Shown piece by piece: positions 1 through 7,287 of a stretch of DNA of 16,476 nucleotides. Both the position numbers and the translations under genes were made by a program. The DNA lies in NCBI GenBank assembly GCA_036558305.1, contig DATBFX010000378.1, positions 1 through 16,476 of the forward strand, given 5' to 3'. How positions within the stretch are numbered: the first letter of the stretch is position 1; each line of letters begins with the position of its first letter. Under the pieces are notes generated by a model that was not told the DNA's origin, searched no databases, and was given only the letters and a program-made list of their open reading frames with translations. Source of the stretch: DATBFX01 sp036558305. Lineage in GTDB: Bacteria; Chloroflexota; Chloroflexia; Thermomicrobiales; UBA6265.

Positions 1-720
1 GCCTGTCTCACTCGCACGATGGAGGTCAATCGTCGGTTCCACGACGACGGCTATGTCCCGGTCGTCCACATCAGCCAGGTCATCGACGAGTACGTCGCAG
101 CGGTTCAAGCCGACAACCAACTCGCCGACAAACCGCGACTCGGACTCGGCGGGATCGTCCCCAACCTCTTACGCATGCCGAAGGCGCGTCCCTACGGCGA
201 GGTGCTCGACGGCGTCCGGCGTGTGCGTGCCGCCTTCCCCCAAAAACACCTTCACCTCTTCGGCGTCGGCGGCACCGCAACCCTCCACATCGCCGCCCTC
301 CTCGGCATGGACTCGGTCGATTCCAGCGGTTGGCGAAACCGGGCAGCCCGCGGCATCATCCAACTGCCCGGCAGCGGCGAGCGATTGATCATCCAGTTGG
401 GGACCTGGCGAGGGCGAAAGCTCAGCGACAGTGAGTGGACCGTTCTCGACGCCTGTCCCTGCCCCGCCTGTCGCCAGTTCGGCCGTGACGGTCTTCTGGC
501 GGCCAAAACGGCCGGCTTCTGCAATCGCGCCACGCACAACCTCTGGACGCTCCTCGACGAAGCTCGCCTCATCGACGACCATCTGCGGGCGGGTTCGTAC
601 CGCGGCTGGTACCGCGGTCACCTGGACAACACCGTCTACCTGCCGCTCATCGACCGTCTCGTCCAAGCGGGCGCGGCCTCCCCCGAGAACCGCATTGCCC
701 CGAATCCTGGCGGCCCCTGA
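1..720 (+). CDS. tRNA-guanine transglycosylase-like protein, DpdA family (5' end outside window)
   Basis: The frame is open to the left edge, so this is the C-terminal part of a longer protein; the first Met is at nt 19 and residues are numbered from it. Seen: the stretch HLFGVGG (79-85), then MDSVDSSGWRNRAARG (97-112), which lines up with the transglycosylase block around the catalytic aspartate (the DCV of the VDMFDCV motif); D101 would be the nucleophile. A zinc site follows: C146, C148, C151 and H173, matching the family CxCxxC...H pattern. Family knowledge: TGT enzymes exchange guanine for a 7-deazapurine in tRNA, while the DpdA branch makes the exchange in DNA as part of the Dpd modification/restriction system. 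The divergent motif DSSGWRNRAARG and the lack of a neighbouring queuosine gene favour the DpdA-like branch, but this is inference. No other Dpd protein is recognised with confidence here. The opposite-strand frames are shadows. Confidence 0.8.
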   Translation, partial: ACLTRTMEVNRRFHDDGYVPVVHISQVIDEYVAAVQADNQLADKPRLGLGGIVPNLLRMPKARPYGEVLDGVRRVRAAFPQKHLHLFGVGGTATLHIAALLGMDSVDSSGWRNRAARGIIQLPGSGERLIIQLGTWRGRKLSDSEWTVLDACPCPACRQFGRDGLLAAKTAGFCNRATHNLWTLLDEARLIDDHLRAGSYRGWYRGHLDNTVYLPLIDRLVQAGAASPENRIAPNPGGP

Positions 721-1095
721 CATGCCGGGAGCCGTCGTCCTCCTCAAGGGCTTCCCCGAACCCGGCCTCGCCTCCCCAGCGCCCCACCATCCGCCACAGC
801 CCTTCGCGACGCCGGGTGATTTTCCTGCCATCTCACTTGACAAACAAGAATGTACGATCTAATCTTTCGGCAAGCGGTCACCCTGCGGTAAGAGGGCGGG
901 CCTGGGCAGTGCCGAGACCTTCCCCCCGGTGATCCCGGGTCACCACCATCCGGAGCGACCCGCCGCCCCCACCGCCGCCGACGGGCGGCGCCGCAGCACG
1001 ACCCCCGACCGGGGTCGAAGTCGAGTGGGAGCGCGCGGCCGGGTCCCGTCGGCCCCACGCCGAACAAGCCGTTCGTCCCCCTACCGCCTGACGCC
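721..1095. other. Gene-free stretch between convergent genes
   Basis: No convincing coding frame is seen; the open frames here are Arg/Gly/Pro-rich shadows. The stretch holds the forward promoter at 837-865. It also holds several short hairpins: GGTGA/TCACC near 930-946, and CGACCCC/GGGGTCG around a five-base loop near 999-1017. It contains the 3' untranslated part of the exported-protein gene that ends at 1096 on the other strand. A short untranslated RNA from the promoter is possible but not shown; no T-rich terminator is seen before 1095. Confidence 0.5.
837..865 (+). promoter_or_regulatory. Sigma-70-type promoter facing a region with no gene
   Basis: A perfect -35 hexamer TTGACA (837-842) is followed, after exactly 17 nt, by TAATCT (860-865), which keeps the important first, second and sixth positions of the -10 box. 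The spacer is markedly AT-rich for this genome. Predicted start of transcription is about nt 872. No forward gene follows until 1626, so it drives either an untranslated RNA, an RNA antisense to the exported-protein gene at 1096-1362, or a long leader of the deacetylase gene. Confidence 0.5.
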
Positions 1096-1362
1096 TCAGA
1101 AACACGTACTGTTGTACAGCGTGTAGTACGCGACCGCCGTCTCGTAGGACCGCCCGGCCGCGGCGTAGTCTCCGGCAGCGTGCTGCGCGTCCCCCGCGAC
1201 CTTGTAGGACGTGGCCTTGGTCAGCATGTACGCGCAACTGGAAGCGGCGGCCGCCGCCTCGTGGCGCGGCCCGACGGCGGCAGAGCCGACAAAGAGGGAC
1301 GCGGCCATCGTGCCGAGAACGATGAAACGAGTGATCCCGCTGGACAGTTGTCGGCTCTTCAC
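1096..1362 (-). CDS. Small exported two-cysteine protein of unknown function
   Basis: An 88-residue protein. The start is taken as GTG at 1362 because AAAGGAG lies six bases upstream; the longer frame back to 1554 adds an Arg-rich, shadow-like N-terminus. Residues 1-12 are polar and basic, 13-30 form a hydrophobic core, and HEAAAAA before SSC suggests signal peptidase I cleavage near residue 40. The mature part is only about 48 residues, with Cys43 and Cys87 near its two ends, so a disulfide joining the ends is plausible. In between, AGDAQHAAGDYAAAGRSYET resembles a single TPR-type helix pair. Family not recognised. It is divergent from the deacetylase gene at 1626 and convergent with the transglycosylase. 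Function cannot be inferred beyond export. Confidence 0.7.
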   Translation of the reverse strand: MKSRQLSSGITRFIVLGTMAASLFVGSAAVGPRHEAAAAASSCAYMLTKATSYKVAGDAQHAAGDYAAAGRSYETAVAYYTLYNSTCF

Positions 1363-1625
1363 TGCTGTCTCCTTTCCCCTCGTCGCGTCCGGCGCCTCAC
1401 CCCGGCGTCGTGCCACATCATCGCCGCGCCCGGCACCGGCGCCATCGCGAGGAATGCCTAACGTGCGACGCGACGAGCGGGGACCGCGGCTCGGCATTTT
1501 TGCCAAGCGACCCAGGCGTCGCATATCGCGGGGGCAGTAGCGCGGATGGGGCATCGGCAGGCATGCTTAACGGCAGAACGACGCCTCCCGTCCGTCGCCG
1601 GATCGGACGCACCAAGGAGCAATCG

Positions 1626-2498
1626 ATGCCGAACCATCGGGCGAACGAGTTGCTGGGTTATCCCCCGGACGCCCGCCTGCTCATCCTCAACGCCGACGAC
1701 TTCGGCGTGTACCACGCGGCCAATGCGGCCATCCTCCGTGCCCTCACGGAAGGCGTGGTCCGCTCGACGACCGTGATGGTTCCCTGCCCCTGGGGACGCC
1801 ACGCCCTGCGGCTGCTCCGGGAGCACCCGGAGATCCCCTTCGGCGTTCACCTGACGGTCGTCTCCGAGTACGACGATTACCGGTGGGGACCACTCACCCC
1901 CAGGGACAAGGTGCCGTCGCTGGTCGACGTGGATGGCTATTTCCCCAAAAATGGGGTTCCTCAGGCCTACCTGGCCCAGTTCGTGCTGGACGACGTGGAG
2001 ACCGAATTCCGGGCCCAGATCGAGGCGGTTCTGGCAACCGGTCTCACGCCGACCCACCTGGATTGGCACTGCCTCCGCGACGGCGGTCGACCCGACATCT
2101 TCGAGCTGACGCTCCGGCTGGCGCAGGAATACGGTCTAGCAATGCGCGTTTTCGACGAAACCGCGATCGAACGCCTGCAAAGCCAGGGCCTGCCTACCAA
2201 CGACCACGAGCTGGTCGACAGCACACGGATCGAGACGGAGGGCAAGGCGACGCGGTACGTCCAGATGCTGCGCGAGCTGCCGGCCGGGTTGAGCGAGTGG
2301 GCGATCCACCCCGCGCTCGGCACCGCCGAGGCGCAGGCGATCGACGGCTGGTGGCACAAGCGGGAGGCGGATTTTCAGTTCTTGGTCTCGCAAGAGGCGC
2401 GGGACACGATCCGAGCAGAGGGGATCATCCTGGTGGACTACCGGGCGTTGCAGACCGTCTGGAACCGAGTCGTCGGTCGTCAGTCGCCAGTCGCCTGA
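1626..2498 (+). CDS. ChbG/YdjC-family carbohydrate deacetylase
   Basis: A 290-residue protein, the usual length for the family. The start is ATG 1626, with AAGGAG at 1614-1619, six bases upstream; the longer open frame back to 1410 has no such site. Seen: the metal-binding motif NADDFG (22-27, D24/D25), H75 in GVHLT, THLDWH (143-148) corresponding to the THxDxHxH motif, and IHPAL near the C-terminus. Family knowledge: YdjC-like proteins are metal-dependent deacetylases; ChbG removes an acetyl group from chitobiose or chitotriose. The substrate here is unknown, and no chb transport or chitinase gene is nearby. The last codons lie in a GTCGGTCGTCAGTCGCC-like simple repeat, so the C-terminal VVGRQSPVA may be repeat-derived rather than conserved. 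Confidence 0.88.
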   Translation: MPNHRANELLGYPPDARLLILNADDFGVYHAANAAILRALTEGVVRSTTVMVPCPWGRHALRLLREHPEIPFGVHLTVVSEYDDYRWGPLTPRDKVPSLVDVDGYFPKNGVPQAYLAQFVLDDVETEFRAQIEAVLATGLTPTHLDWHCLRDGGRPDIFELTLRLAQEYGLAMRVFDETAIERLQSQGLPTNDHELVDSTRIETEGKATRYVQMLRELPAGLSEWAIHPALGTAEAQAIDGWWHKREADFQFLVSQEARDTIRAEGIILVDYRALQTVWNRVVGRQSPVA

Positions 2499-2510
2499 AC
2501 GAAACAGAGC

Positions 2511-2556
2511 CGTCCGTCTGTCCGTCTGTCCGTCTGTCCGTCCGTCCGTCCGTCTG
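2511..2556. repeat. CCGT/CTGT simple-sequence tract between convergent genes
   Basis: A 46-nt pyrimidine-rich tract made of CCGT and CTGT tetramers, mostly alternating as the octamer CCGTCTGT and then a run of CCGT. It fills nearly all of the 63-nt gap between the deacetylase stop and the cyclase stop. The same octamer forms the arms of the hairpin inside the LuxR-family gene at 13726-13805. No complementary purine arm is present here, so it is a half-element. Confidence 0.85.
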
Positions 2557-2561
2557 CCGAC

Positions 2562-3446
2562 TCAGCAGATCGCCAGCGGATTGAGCGGGCTACCGATGCC
2601 GCCCACCAACGGCAGCGGCGCCCCCACGAACAGGAATTCGTAGACCTTGTCGGCGGCGATCCCCTCCAGGTCGAGGAGTTCCATCAGGTAGCCCCCGAGG
2701 TTGCGCACGACCTCGACGTGGAGCGGCCACGGCGTCGCCGCCGGAAACGCCAGGGTCTCGACGGCGCGGTTGTCCGCCCCCACCGCGCAGAGGTCGTGCG
2801 CCCGGAACCAGGCACCCGCCCGCCCGCCGGGCCCCGGTTCGCCGGCCTCGAACAGGGCCCGGTCTGCCGCGAACACCCGCAGCCAGCCGGTGCGGATCAG
2901 CACGACGTCGCCGGCCTGGATCGCCACGCCCTGCGCTCGGGCGCAGGCATCCAGCTCTTCCGGGGCAATCTCCTCGTTCAGTCCCAGGTGCTCGACGCCG
3001 CGATGCCCGGCGACGTCGAGCAGGACGCCGCGACCGACCAGAGCGCTGGCGTTGTGCATCCCATTCTTGACGGCGCCACGCCGCGGATCGAACGATTCGT
3101 CGACCCGGTAGCCGTTGTAGAACCGGTTGTCGTAGAAGATGTGGCTCAGCGCGTCGATGTGGGTCGTGCCGTGGGTGTACAGCTCGATCCGGTCGTCGGC
3201 CCAGCCGTAGGGGTCCCCCGGCTTGGCGAAGACCGCGGCGTGGTGGCGGACCGGATAGCGGCGCCCCGCCGGCGCGTCCGGGGCGAGCGGCACCGCCAGA
3301 CTGTAGACCTTGCCCCGGCGCACGAGCCCGGCCGCCCCCGCGACGCGCTCGGCGGTGAGGAGGTTGAGCGTACCGCGCTCGTCGCCGTCTCCCCAGCGGC
3401 CCCAGTTGCCCAACGTCGAGTCCGTCTCGGTCCCATCGGTCGCCAT
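2562..3446 (-). CDS. Cyclase-family metal-dependent hydrolase (kynurenine formamidase-like fold)
   Basis: A 294-residue protein. The start is ATG 3446: AAGGAGG stands seven bases upstream, whereas the frame extended to 3503 has none. Seen: the N-terminal DERGTLNLL block (22-30), common in this subgroup, and the signature HGTTHIDALSH (92-102), whose H92, H96 and D98 match the metal-binding HxGTHxD motif of the PF04199 cyclase family. Family knowledge: members hydrolyse amides, esters or lactones, as in bacterial kynurenine formamidase KynB. This subgroup is larger than KynB (about 210 residues) and its substrate is generally unknown. It lies 70 nt downstream of the HD-GYP/LuxR gene on the same strand, so co-transcription or direct control by that regulator is possible. 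No tryptophan-degradation gene is present. Confidence 0.88.
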   Translation of the reverse strand: MATDGTETDSTLGNWGRWGDGDERGTLNLLTAERVAGAAGLVRRGKVYSLAVPLAPDAPAGRRYPVRHHAAVFAKPGDPYGWADDRIELYTHGTTHIDALSHIFYDNRFYNGYRVDESFDPRRGAVKNGMHNASALVGRGVLLDVAGHRGVEHLGLNEEIAPEELDACARAQGVAIQAGDVVLIRTGWLRVFAADRALFEAGEPGPGGRAGAWFRAHDLCAVGADNRAVETLAFPAATPWPLHVEVVRNLGGYLMELLDLEGIAADKVYEFLFVGAPLPLVGGIGSPLNPLAIC

Positions 3447-3516
3447 ACCGCCGCCTCCTTGCCGAGTCCGTCCACGTTCCCACCCGCGGCGGTGCGGCAG
3501 CACGCGTTCGCGCGGG

Positions 3517-5082
3517 CTAGCTCTCTGCCAGCGGTTCGAGATCGCTCATCAGGCCGTGTTTCATCGCGTAGAGGGCGGCGCGGGCGCGGTTGGTGGCGCC
3601 GATCTTCTCGTAGATGTGCTGGACGTGGTTGCCGGCGGTTTTCCGGGTGATCGACAACGCGGCGGCGATCTCCCGGTTCGAGTAGCCGCGCGTCACCAAC
3701 CGCAGCACCTCCACCTCACGCGGGGTCAACTCCGCCGGCCACTCCCGCCGGCGCTTCACCCGGTGGCCGGCGGCCCGCAGCACCGCATCGACCGCATCGC
3801 CGTCGAGCCTCCCGGCCGCGACCTCCGTCCGCACCGCCGCCGCCGCCTCGTCGGCCGTGCGCGCCGGGCGGTGCGGACGGAGCTCGGTCATCGCGTGGTA
3901 CGCGTCCGCCGCGGCCAGGATCCGCCCGGCGGGTCCGATCGCGTCCCCCGCGAGACCGCGCGGGTAGCCGGACCCGTCGAGCCGCTCGTGGTGTTGCCCG
4001 GCGATCGCCCCGAGCGGGGCCAGCACGGGAGAGAACGCCAGCATCCGCTCGCTCAGGTACGGGTGCAAGCGGACCCGCTCCATCTCCGCCCGCGTCAGCG
4101 GCCCGCGCTTGTCCCAGATCGCGTTCGAGACGCCGAGACGCCCGAAGTCGTGCACCAGCCCGGCCCGCCGCACCGCGACCACTTCACCGTCCGGCAATCC
4201 ATAGTCGCGCGCCGCCGCGGCCGCCAGGTCCGCCACCCCCCGCGAATGCCCGATCGTGTACGGCGACTTGAGGTCGATGAAGTCGCCGATCGCTTCCAGG
4301 ACACCCTCGAATCGCCCGGCGGAGATGACGGTCTGGAGGGAGGGCTCGGCCGCAAGCACCGTGTCCCAGGTCGCCGCGTCGAGACCGGCCAACAGGTGCG
4401 GCGCCTGCTCGCAGAACACCTCGACCACGCCCGGATCGAATTCGCTGCCGCTGCCGTCGCTCGCCGCGGCGACCGCGGCCTCGACGCCGTGCGTGCGATG
4501 GAAAACCTCGACGACGTTGGCGAGGTGGATCAGCCGCGACTCCAGCAAGATCTGTTCGCCCTTGAGTCCGAGCGGGGCGTGCTTGCCGTCCCACCGTTCG
4601 AACGTCTGCTGGAGACTCGCCCGCACGTCGTCACCGAGACCGAGCCGTGCCGCCATCTCATCGGTCGCCAGATAGTGGTTTTCGAGCATGCTGAGGATCG
4701 CCCGCCGCCCGTCGCCGAGGAACGTCACGCCGAGGCGGATGCGCTCCGTCCACGACTTCCCCATCCCGATGTGGCCGAGGAGGTAACCGATCCCGCTGCC
4801 GTTCACCACGAACGAGTCGGCCTTGAGCACGATGTCGTCGCCGAACCATTTGGCCTGCTCGTAGGCGTCGGTGAAGCACCCCACCCAGGCGAGCAACCCC
4901 GAGTAGTAGACGACCTGCCGCTGCGCCTCGTCGAACCCGAACCGCTCGCTCAAGCGCAGCGCGATCAAGCACTGGCGCAGCACGTGCTCCATCGGTTGCC
5001 CCAACCCGAGATCGGTCCCCAACGACAACGTGGCGACCAACTCGGCAAGGCGCACACTCGACCGGCTGTCGTGTTCGCTCAC
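3517..5082 (-). CDS. Tandem HD-domain / HD-GYP phosphohydrolase fused to a LuxR-type DNA-binding domain
   Basis: A 521-residue protein with a GTG start at 5082 and a GAGG site about nine bases upstream. Residues 270-400 form an HD-GYP domain: H279, H311-D312, H340, H364-H365, and HHERLDGSGYPRGL (364-377) with the GYP triplet. Residues 451-512 are a GerE/LuxR helix-turn-helix (LTPREVEVLRL...SNREIA...TAGNHVQHIYEKIG). The N-terminal part (about 30-230) looks like a second, degenerate HD domain: the HD pair is replaced by AW in LLAWVGC, and the HHERWDGxGYP block reads QQTFERWDGKHAP. Family knowledge: HD-GYP domains hydrolyse cyclic di-GMP, and LuxR domains bind DNA as dimers. Inference: a one-component regulator coupling nucleotide turnover or sensing to transcription. 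Upstream on its strand, CATAAT at 5121-5116 is a -10 candidate without a clear -35. Confidence 0.85.
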   Translation of the reverse strand: MSEHDSRSSVRLAELVATLSLGTDLGLGQPMEHVLRQCLIALRLSERFGFDEAQRQVVYYSGLLAWVGCFTDAYEQAKWFGDDIVLKADSFVVNGSGIGYLLGHIGMGKSWTERIRLGVTFLGDGRRAILSMLENHYLATDEMAARLGLGDDVRASLQQTFERWDGKHAPLGLKGEQILLESRLIHLANVVEVFHRTHGVEAAVAAASDGSGSEFDPGVVEVFCEQAPHLLAGLDAATWDTVLAAEPSLQTVISAGRFEGVLEAIGDFIDLKSPYTIGHSRGVADLAAAAARDYGLPDGEVVAVRRAGLVHDFGRLGVSNAIWDKRGPLTRAEMERVRLHPYLSERMLAFSPVLAPLGAIAGQHHERLDGSGYPRGLAGDAIGPAGRILAAADAYHAMTELRPHRPARTADEAAAAVRTEVAAGRLDGDAVDAVLRAAGHRVKRRREWPAELTPREVEVLRLVTRGYSNREIAAALSITRKTAGNHVQHIYEKIGATNRARAALYAMKHGLMSDLEPLAES

Positions 5083-5227
5083 AGAACAATCCTCAGGGCA
5101 TCGGACACGTTGCGAATTATGGCGCGTGCTCAGTCGATTCGTCGGTCCATCGACACACGGATTGGAGCAATGCAGGGTGATGGTTCAGCCAATCGGTTTC
5201 CGCGATGAGCGACTCCTTGATAGACGC

Positions 5228-5259
5228 TTGACGTCGCGCGTCGTTCGTGGCACTTTACT
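5228..5259 (+). promoter_or_regulatory. Candidate promoter of the higBA pair
   Basis: TTGACG (5228-5233) resembles a -35 box. CACTTT at 17 nt or TTTACT at 20 nt downstream are the -10 candidates; both are imperfect. The predicted start falls at or next to the ATG at 5264, and no Shine-Dalgarno sequence precedes that ATG, which would suit a leaderless message. The flanking GACGTCGCGCGTCGT is partly palindromic and could be the HigA operator. Confidence 0.35.
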
Positions 5260-5263
5260 CGAC

Positions 5264-5602
5264 ATGAGGAGCGACGACGTACCGGCATCAGGGCACGGTG
5301 GCGATGTCAAGGCGGCGACTCCTCCGCTCTATCGGGACAAGCGCACGGCACGCTTTGCCAACGGCGAGCGAGTCAAGGAGTTTCAAGCATTCGAACGGCA
5401 GGCGAAGAAGCGTCTGCGCATCCTGCTGGATTCCGTCTCGCGGAACGGCTTGATGCTCCTGCCAAGCAACCACTTCGAGGCGTTGGGCGGTGATCGGAAG
5501 GGCCAGTACAGCATCCGTATCAATGAACAATGGCGCATCTGTTTCGAATGGCCGGACGGTGCCCCTCGACCGTTCAACATCGAGATCGTGGACTACCACT
5601 AA
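5264..5602 (+). CDS. higB: HigB-type mRNA interferase toxin (RelE superfamily)
   Basis: A 112-residue protein. Seen: RDKRTARFANGERV (24-37), FQAFERQAKKRLRILL (40-55), GDRKGQYSIRINEQWRICFEW (76-96) and the C-terminal EIVDYH, all typical of HigB-like plasmid-maintenance toxins. The family acts as a ribosome-associated or free endoribonuclease that cleaves mRNA and is neutralised by HigA. Most relatives begin only a few residues before RDKRT; here the only in-frame start is ATG 5264, giving about 20 extra N-terminal residues with no Shine-Dalgarno sequence. Either the message is leaderless with an extended toxin, or an unusual start codon is used. The antitoxin gene begins 12 nt after the stop, in the toxin-first order characteristic of higBA. 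Confidence 0.88.
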   Translation: MRSDDVPASGHGGDVKAATPPLYRDKRTARFANGERVKEFQAFERQAKKRLRILLDSVSRNGLMLLPSNHFEALGGDRKGQYSIRINEQWRICFEWPDGAPRPFNIEIVDYH

Positions 5603-5614
5603 GGACGACCGATC

Positions 5615-5947
5615 ATGACCGAGAAACGACCCGTCTACCCCATCCATCCCGGCGAAGTCCTTGCCGAACAACTTGAAGAACTCGACATCACCGCGGCCGA
5701 GCTCGCCCGCGAACTGCGCGTTCCGTCGAACCGGCTGTACCAACTGATCGCGGGGAAACGCGCCATGACCGCCGATACGGCCTTGCGCCTGGAGCAATGG
5801 CTGGGCGTCGAGGCCGCGTTCTGGATGAACCTGCAGAAGAGCTACGAGCTCGATCTTGCCGCCGAGCAGATCGGCGACGAGATCAAGCGCACGGTCCGTC
5901 GCCGAACGCCCACATCGGCACTGGAGAGCGCGGCCTCCGTACGGTGA
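5615..5947 (+). CDS. higA: HigA-family antitoxin, Xre-type helix-turn-helix
   Basis: A 110-residue protein of normal length for the family. Seen: the characteristic opening PIHPGEVLAEQLEELDIT (9-26), the helix-turn-helix with TAAELARELRVPSNRLYQLI (26-45) and AGKRAMTADTALRLEQWLG, then FWMNLQKSYELDLA, which is the HigA C-terminal signature. Family knowledge: HigA binds HigB and blocks it, and as a dimer represses the higBA promoter. The gene is 12 nt downstream of higB and surely shares its transcript; GGAC at 5603 is a weak ribosome binding site, consistent with coupled translation. The tail after residue 92 (KRTVRRRTPTSALES) is basic and probably flexible. Confidence 0.92.
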   Translation: MTEKRPVYPIHPGEVLAEQLEELDITAAELARELRVPSNRLYQLIAGKRAMTADTALRLEQWLGVEAAFWMNLQKSYELDLAAEQIGDEIKRTVRRRTPTSALESAASVR

Positions 5948-6002
5948 TTCCGAACGCGGGGTCGAACGACCATTCGCGCTTCAGACTGCCCGTGTCCGAA
6001 GG

Positions 6003-7125
6003 TCATTTCGGCTCCACGCGGTCATTCGCTCCGCCTCCGGATTGGCGGTCGAGACTAACTTGGACCCGAGCCGTCGCAGCCTCCTGATATCCTGCGGTCA
6101 ACGCCGCAAGCAGATCATCGCTGACATCGCGCATAACGGTCCCCTTTTCGCCGGTTCGATACGGTGACGACACTTGGTAGATTCGGTCAACAGTGAGGGG
6201 CGCCCGTTTCTCAATCACGGAGGGGTTGAATTGCAGATAGACCCCATTCGGCCCCGGTCCGTTGTAGACCACGACAAGTCCCGAGCCGAACGCACGTAAC
6301 CTCGGAAGGAGCGTCAGGACACCGTTCTTGGCGTGGTACGTGTCGAGCGTGATGAGTCCATCGCGATGAAGGTCCTTGGCCCAATCAGTCACTTTGCGGA
6401 GGAACGCCCGTCGCCCTTCCGATGCTCGGTCAATCTGCGCCTCGAAGTCGTCTGCTCCGGGAGCCAGGTATCCTTCCGTTGCGGTTGCCACCGGCCCGGT
6501 TCGGTCGGGCCGGACCGTTGGCTGCTCCGGATCGACGCGCTGTGGCACGATGACTTGGGACCCGCCAATCTGGTAGGCCGCCACCGTCACCAAGTCGATC
6601 AGCAGTTTGTCGGCGACCGCCCCGAGGTAGCCGACGAGTCGCACCAATTCGGTGGGCGCATCGTCCAAGACAAGCACGAGCCGGAACCGTCCCTGAGCCA
6701 AACTGTCGGCGAGTTCCGTGTGAAAGGCGGCCGCGTCGAGCGCTCACAGCCTGGGCGACGGACTCGAAGCCGCGCTGGCGCAACGGCCGTGCGAGGACAT
6801 CTCGCTCCAATGACGCAACGTCGAGGCCGCGGAGATAGGCGGCATAGGTCAGAATCTGGGCGATGACGGCGCGGCGAGCCTCCGCGTTCCGCGCAAGCTT
6901 GATCTCGATGATCGCCAGCCGACCGGACTGCTCGACGGCAACCAGGTCAGCAGCATTCCCGCCGAGGAACACTTCGCGCCCGAGGATGGTCAAACGCGGC
7001 TCACCAGCTAGAGGCAGAGTATGGGGCGCCTCCTCCACCAGCGAGTGCAACGTTGCCTCGTCGGGGAAACCCGACGGGAAGAGGAGGCGCCACCCACCTT
7101 CGTCATGTTGCCAAATCGCGGTCAT
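6003..7125 (-). pseudogene. NucS/DUF91-like nuclease-fold gene broken by a frameshift
   Basis: ATG 7125 has AGGAGG five bases upstream, so initiation looks intact. The first 127 codons encode a PD-(D/E)XK-type core: GNAADLVAVE (56-65) then AIIEIKLARN (71-80), giving D60, E74 and K76, followed by VIAQILTYAAYLRGLD, as in NucS/DUF91 endonucleases. Near 6745 the conserved reading moves to another frame, which stays open from 6743 to 6003 and reads ALDAAAFHTELADSL, then LAQGRFRLVLVLDDAP and LLIDLVTVAAYQIGGSQVIV. The original frame turns Arg/Gly-rich. Loss of one GC pair from a GCGC run (VSALDAAAF restored) would explain it; the intact protein would have about 375 residues. It lies 162 nt downstream of the SNF2 helicase on the same strand. 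A sequencing error or programmed shift cannot be excluded. Confidence 0.8.
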
Positions 7126-7287
7126 CGATTCCTCCTGCCACTCTGACCCGCCGGATTCGCCGATTTCCGCTTCGAACTCAAACTTCCATCGTTCGGGTGA
7201 GACAACCGATTGGGCATCGGCAGACGATTGGTTCTCCTTTGCCGAAAAAGAGATCCGTTACCTCGTGCAGGGTGGTCTTGGCTCGCC

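Noticed and set aside
1410..1625. N-terminal extension of the deacetylase frame
   Set aside because: The 72 extra codons are Arg-rich and unlike the family; AAGGAG six bases before ATG 1626 marks the start.
3310..5208. Forward open frame of 632 codons opposite the HD-GYP and cyclase genes
   Set aside because: It has no recognisable motif and runs antisense across two well-supported genes.
7126..7287. Small reverse frame between helicase and nuclease-like gene (7122-7325)
   Set aside because: It overlaps the helicase 3' end, has no ribosome binding site and no recognisable sequence.
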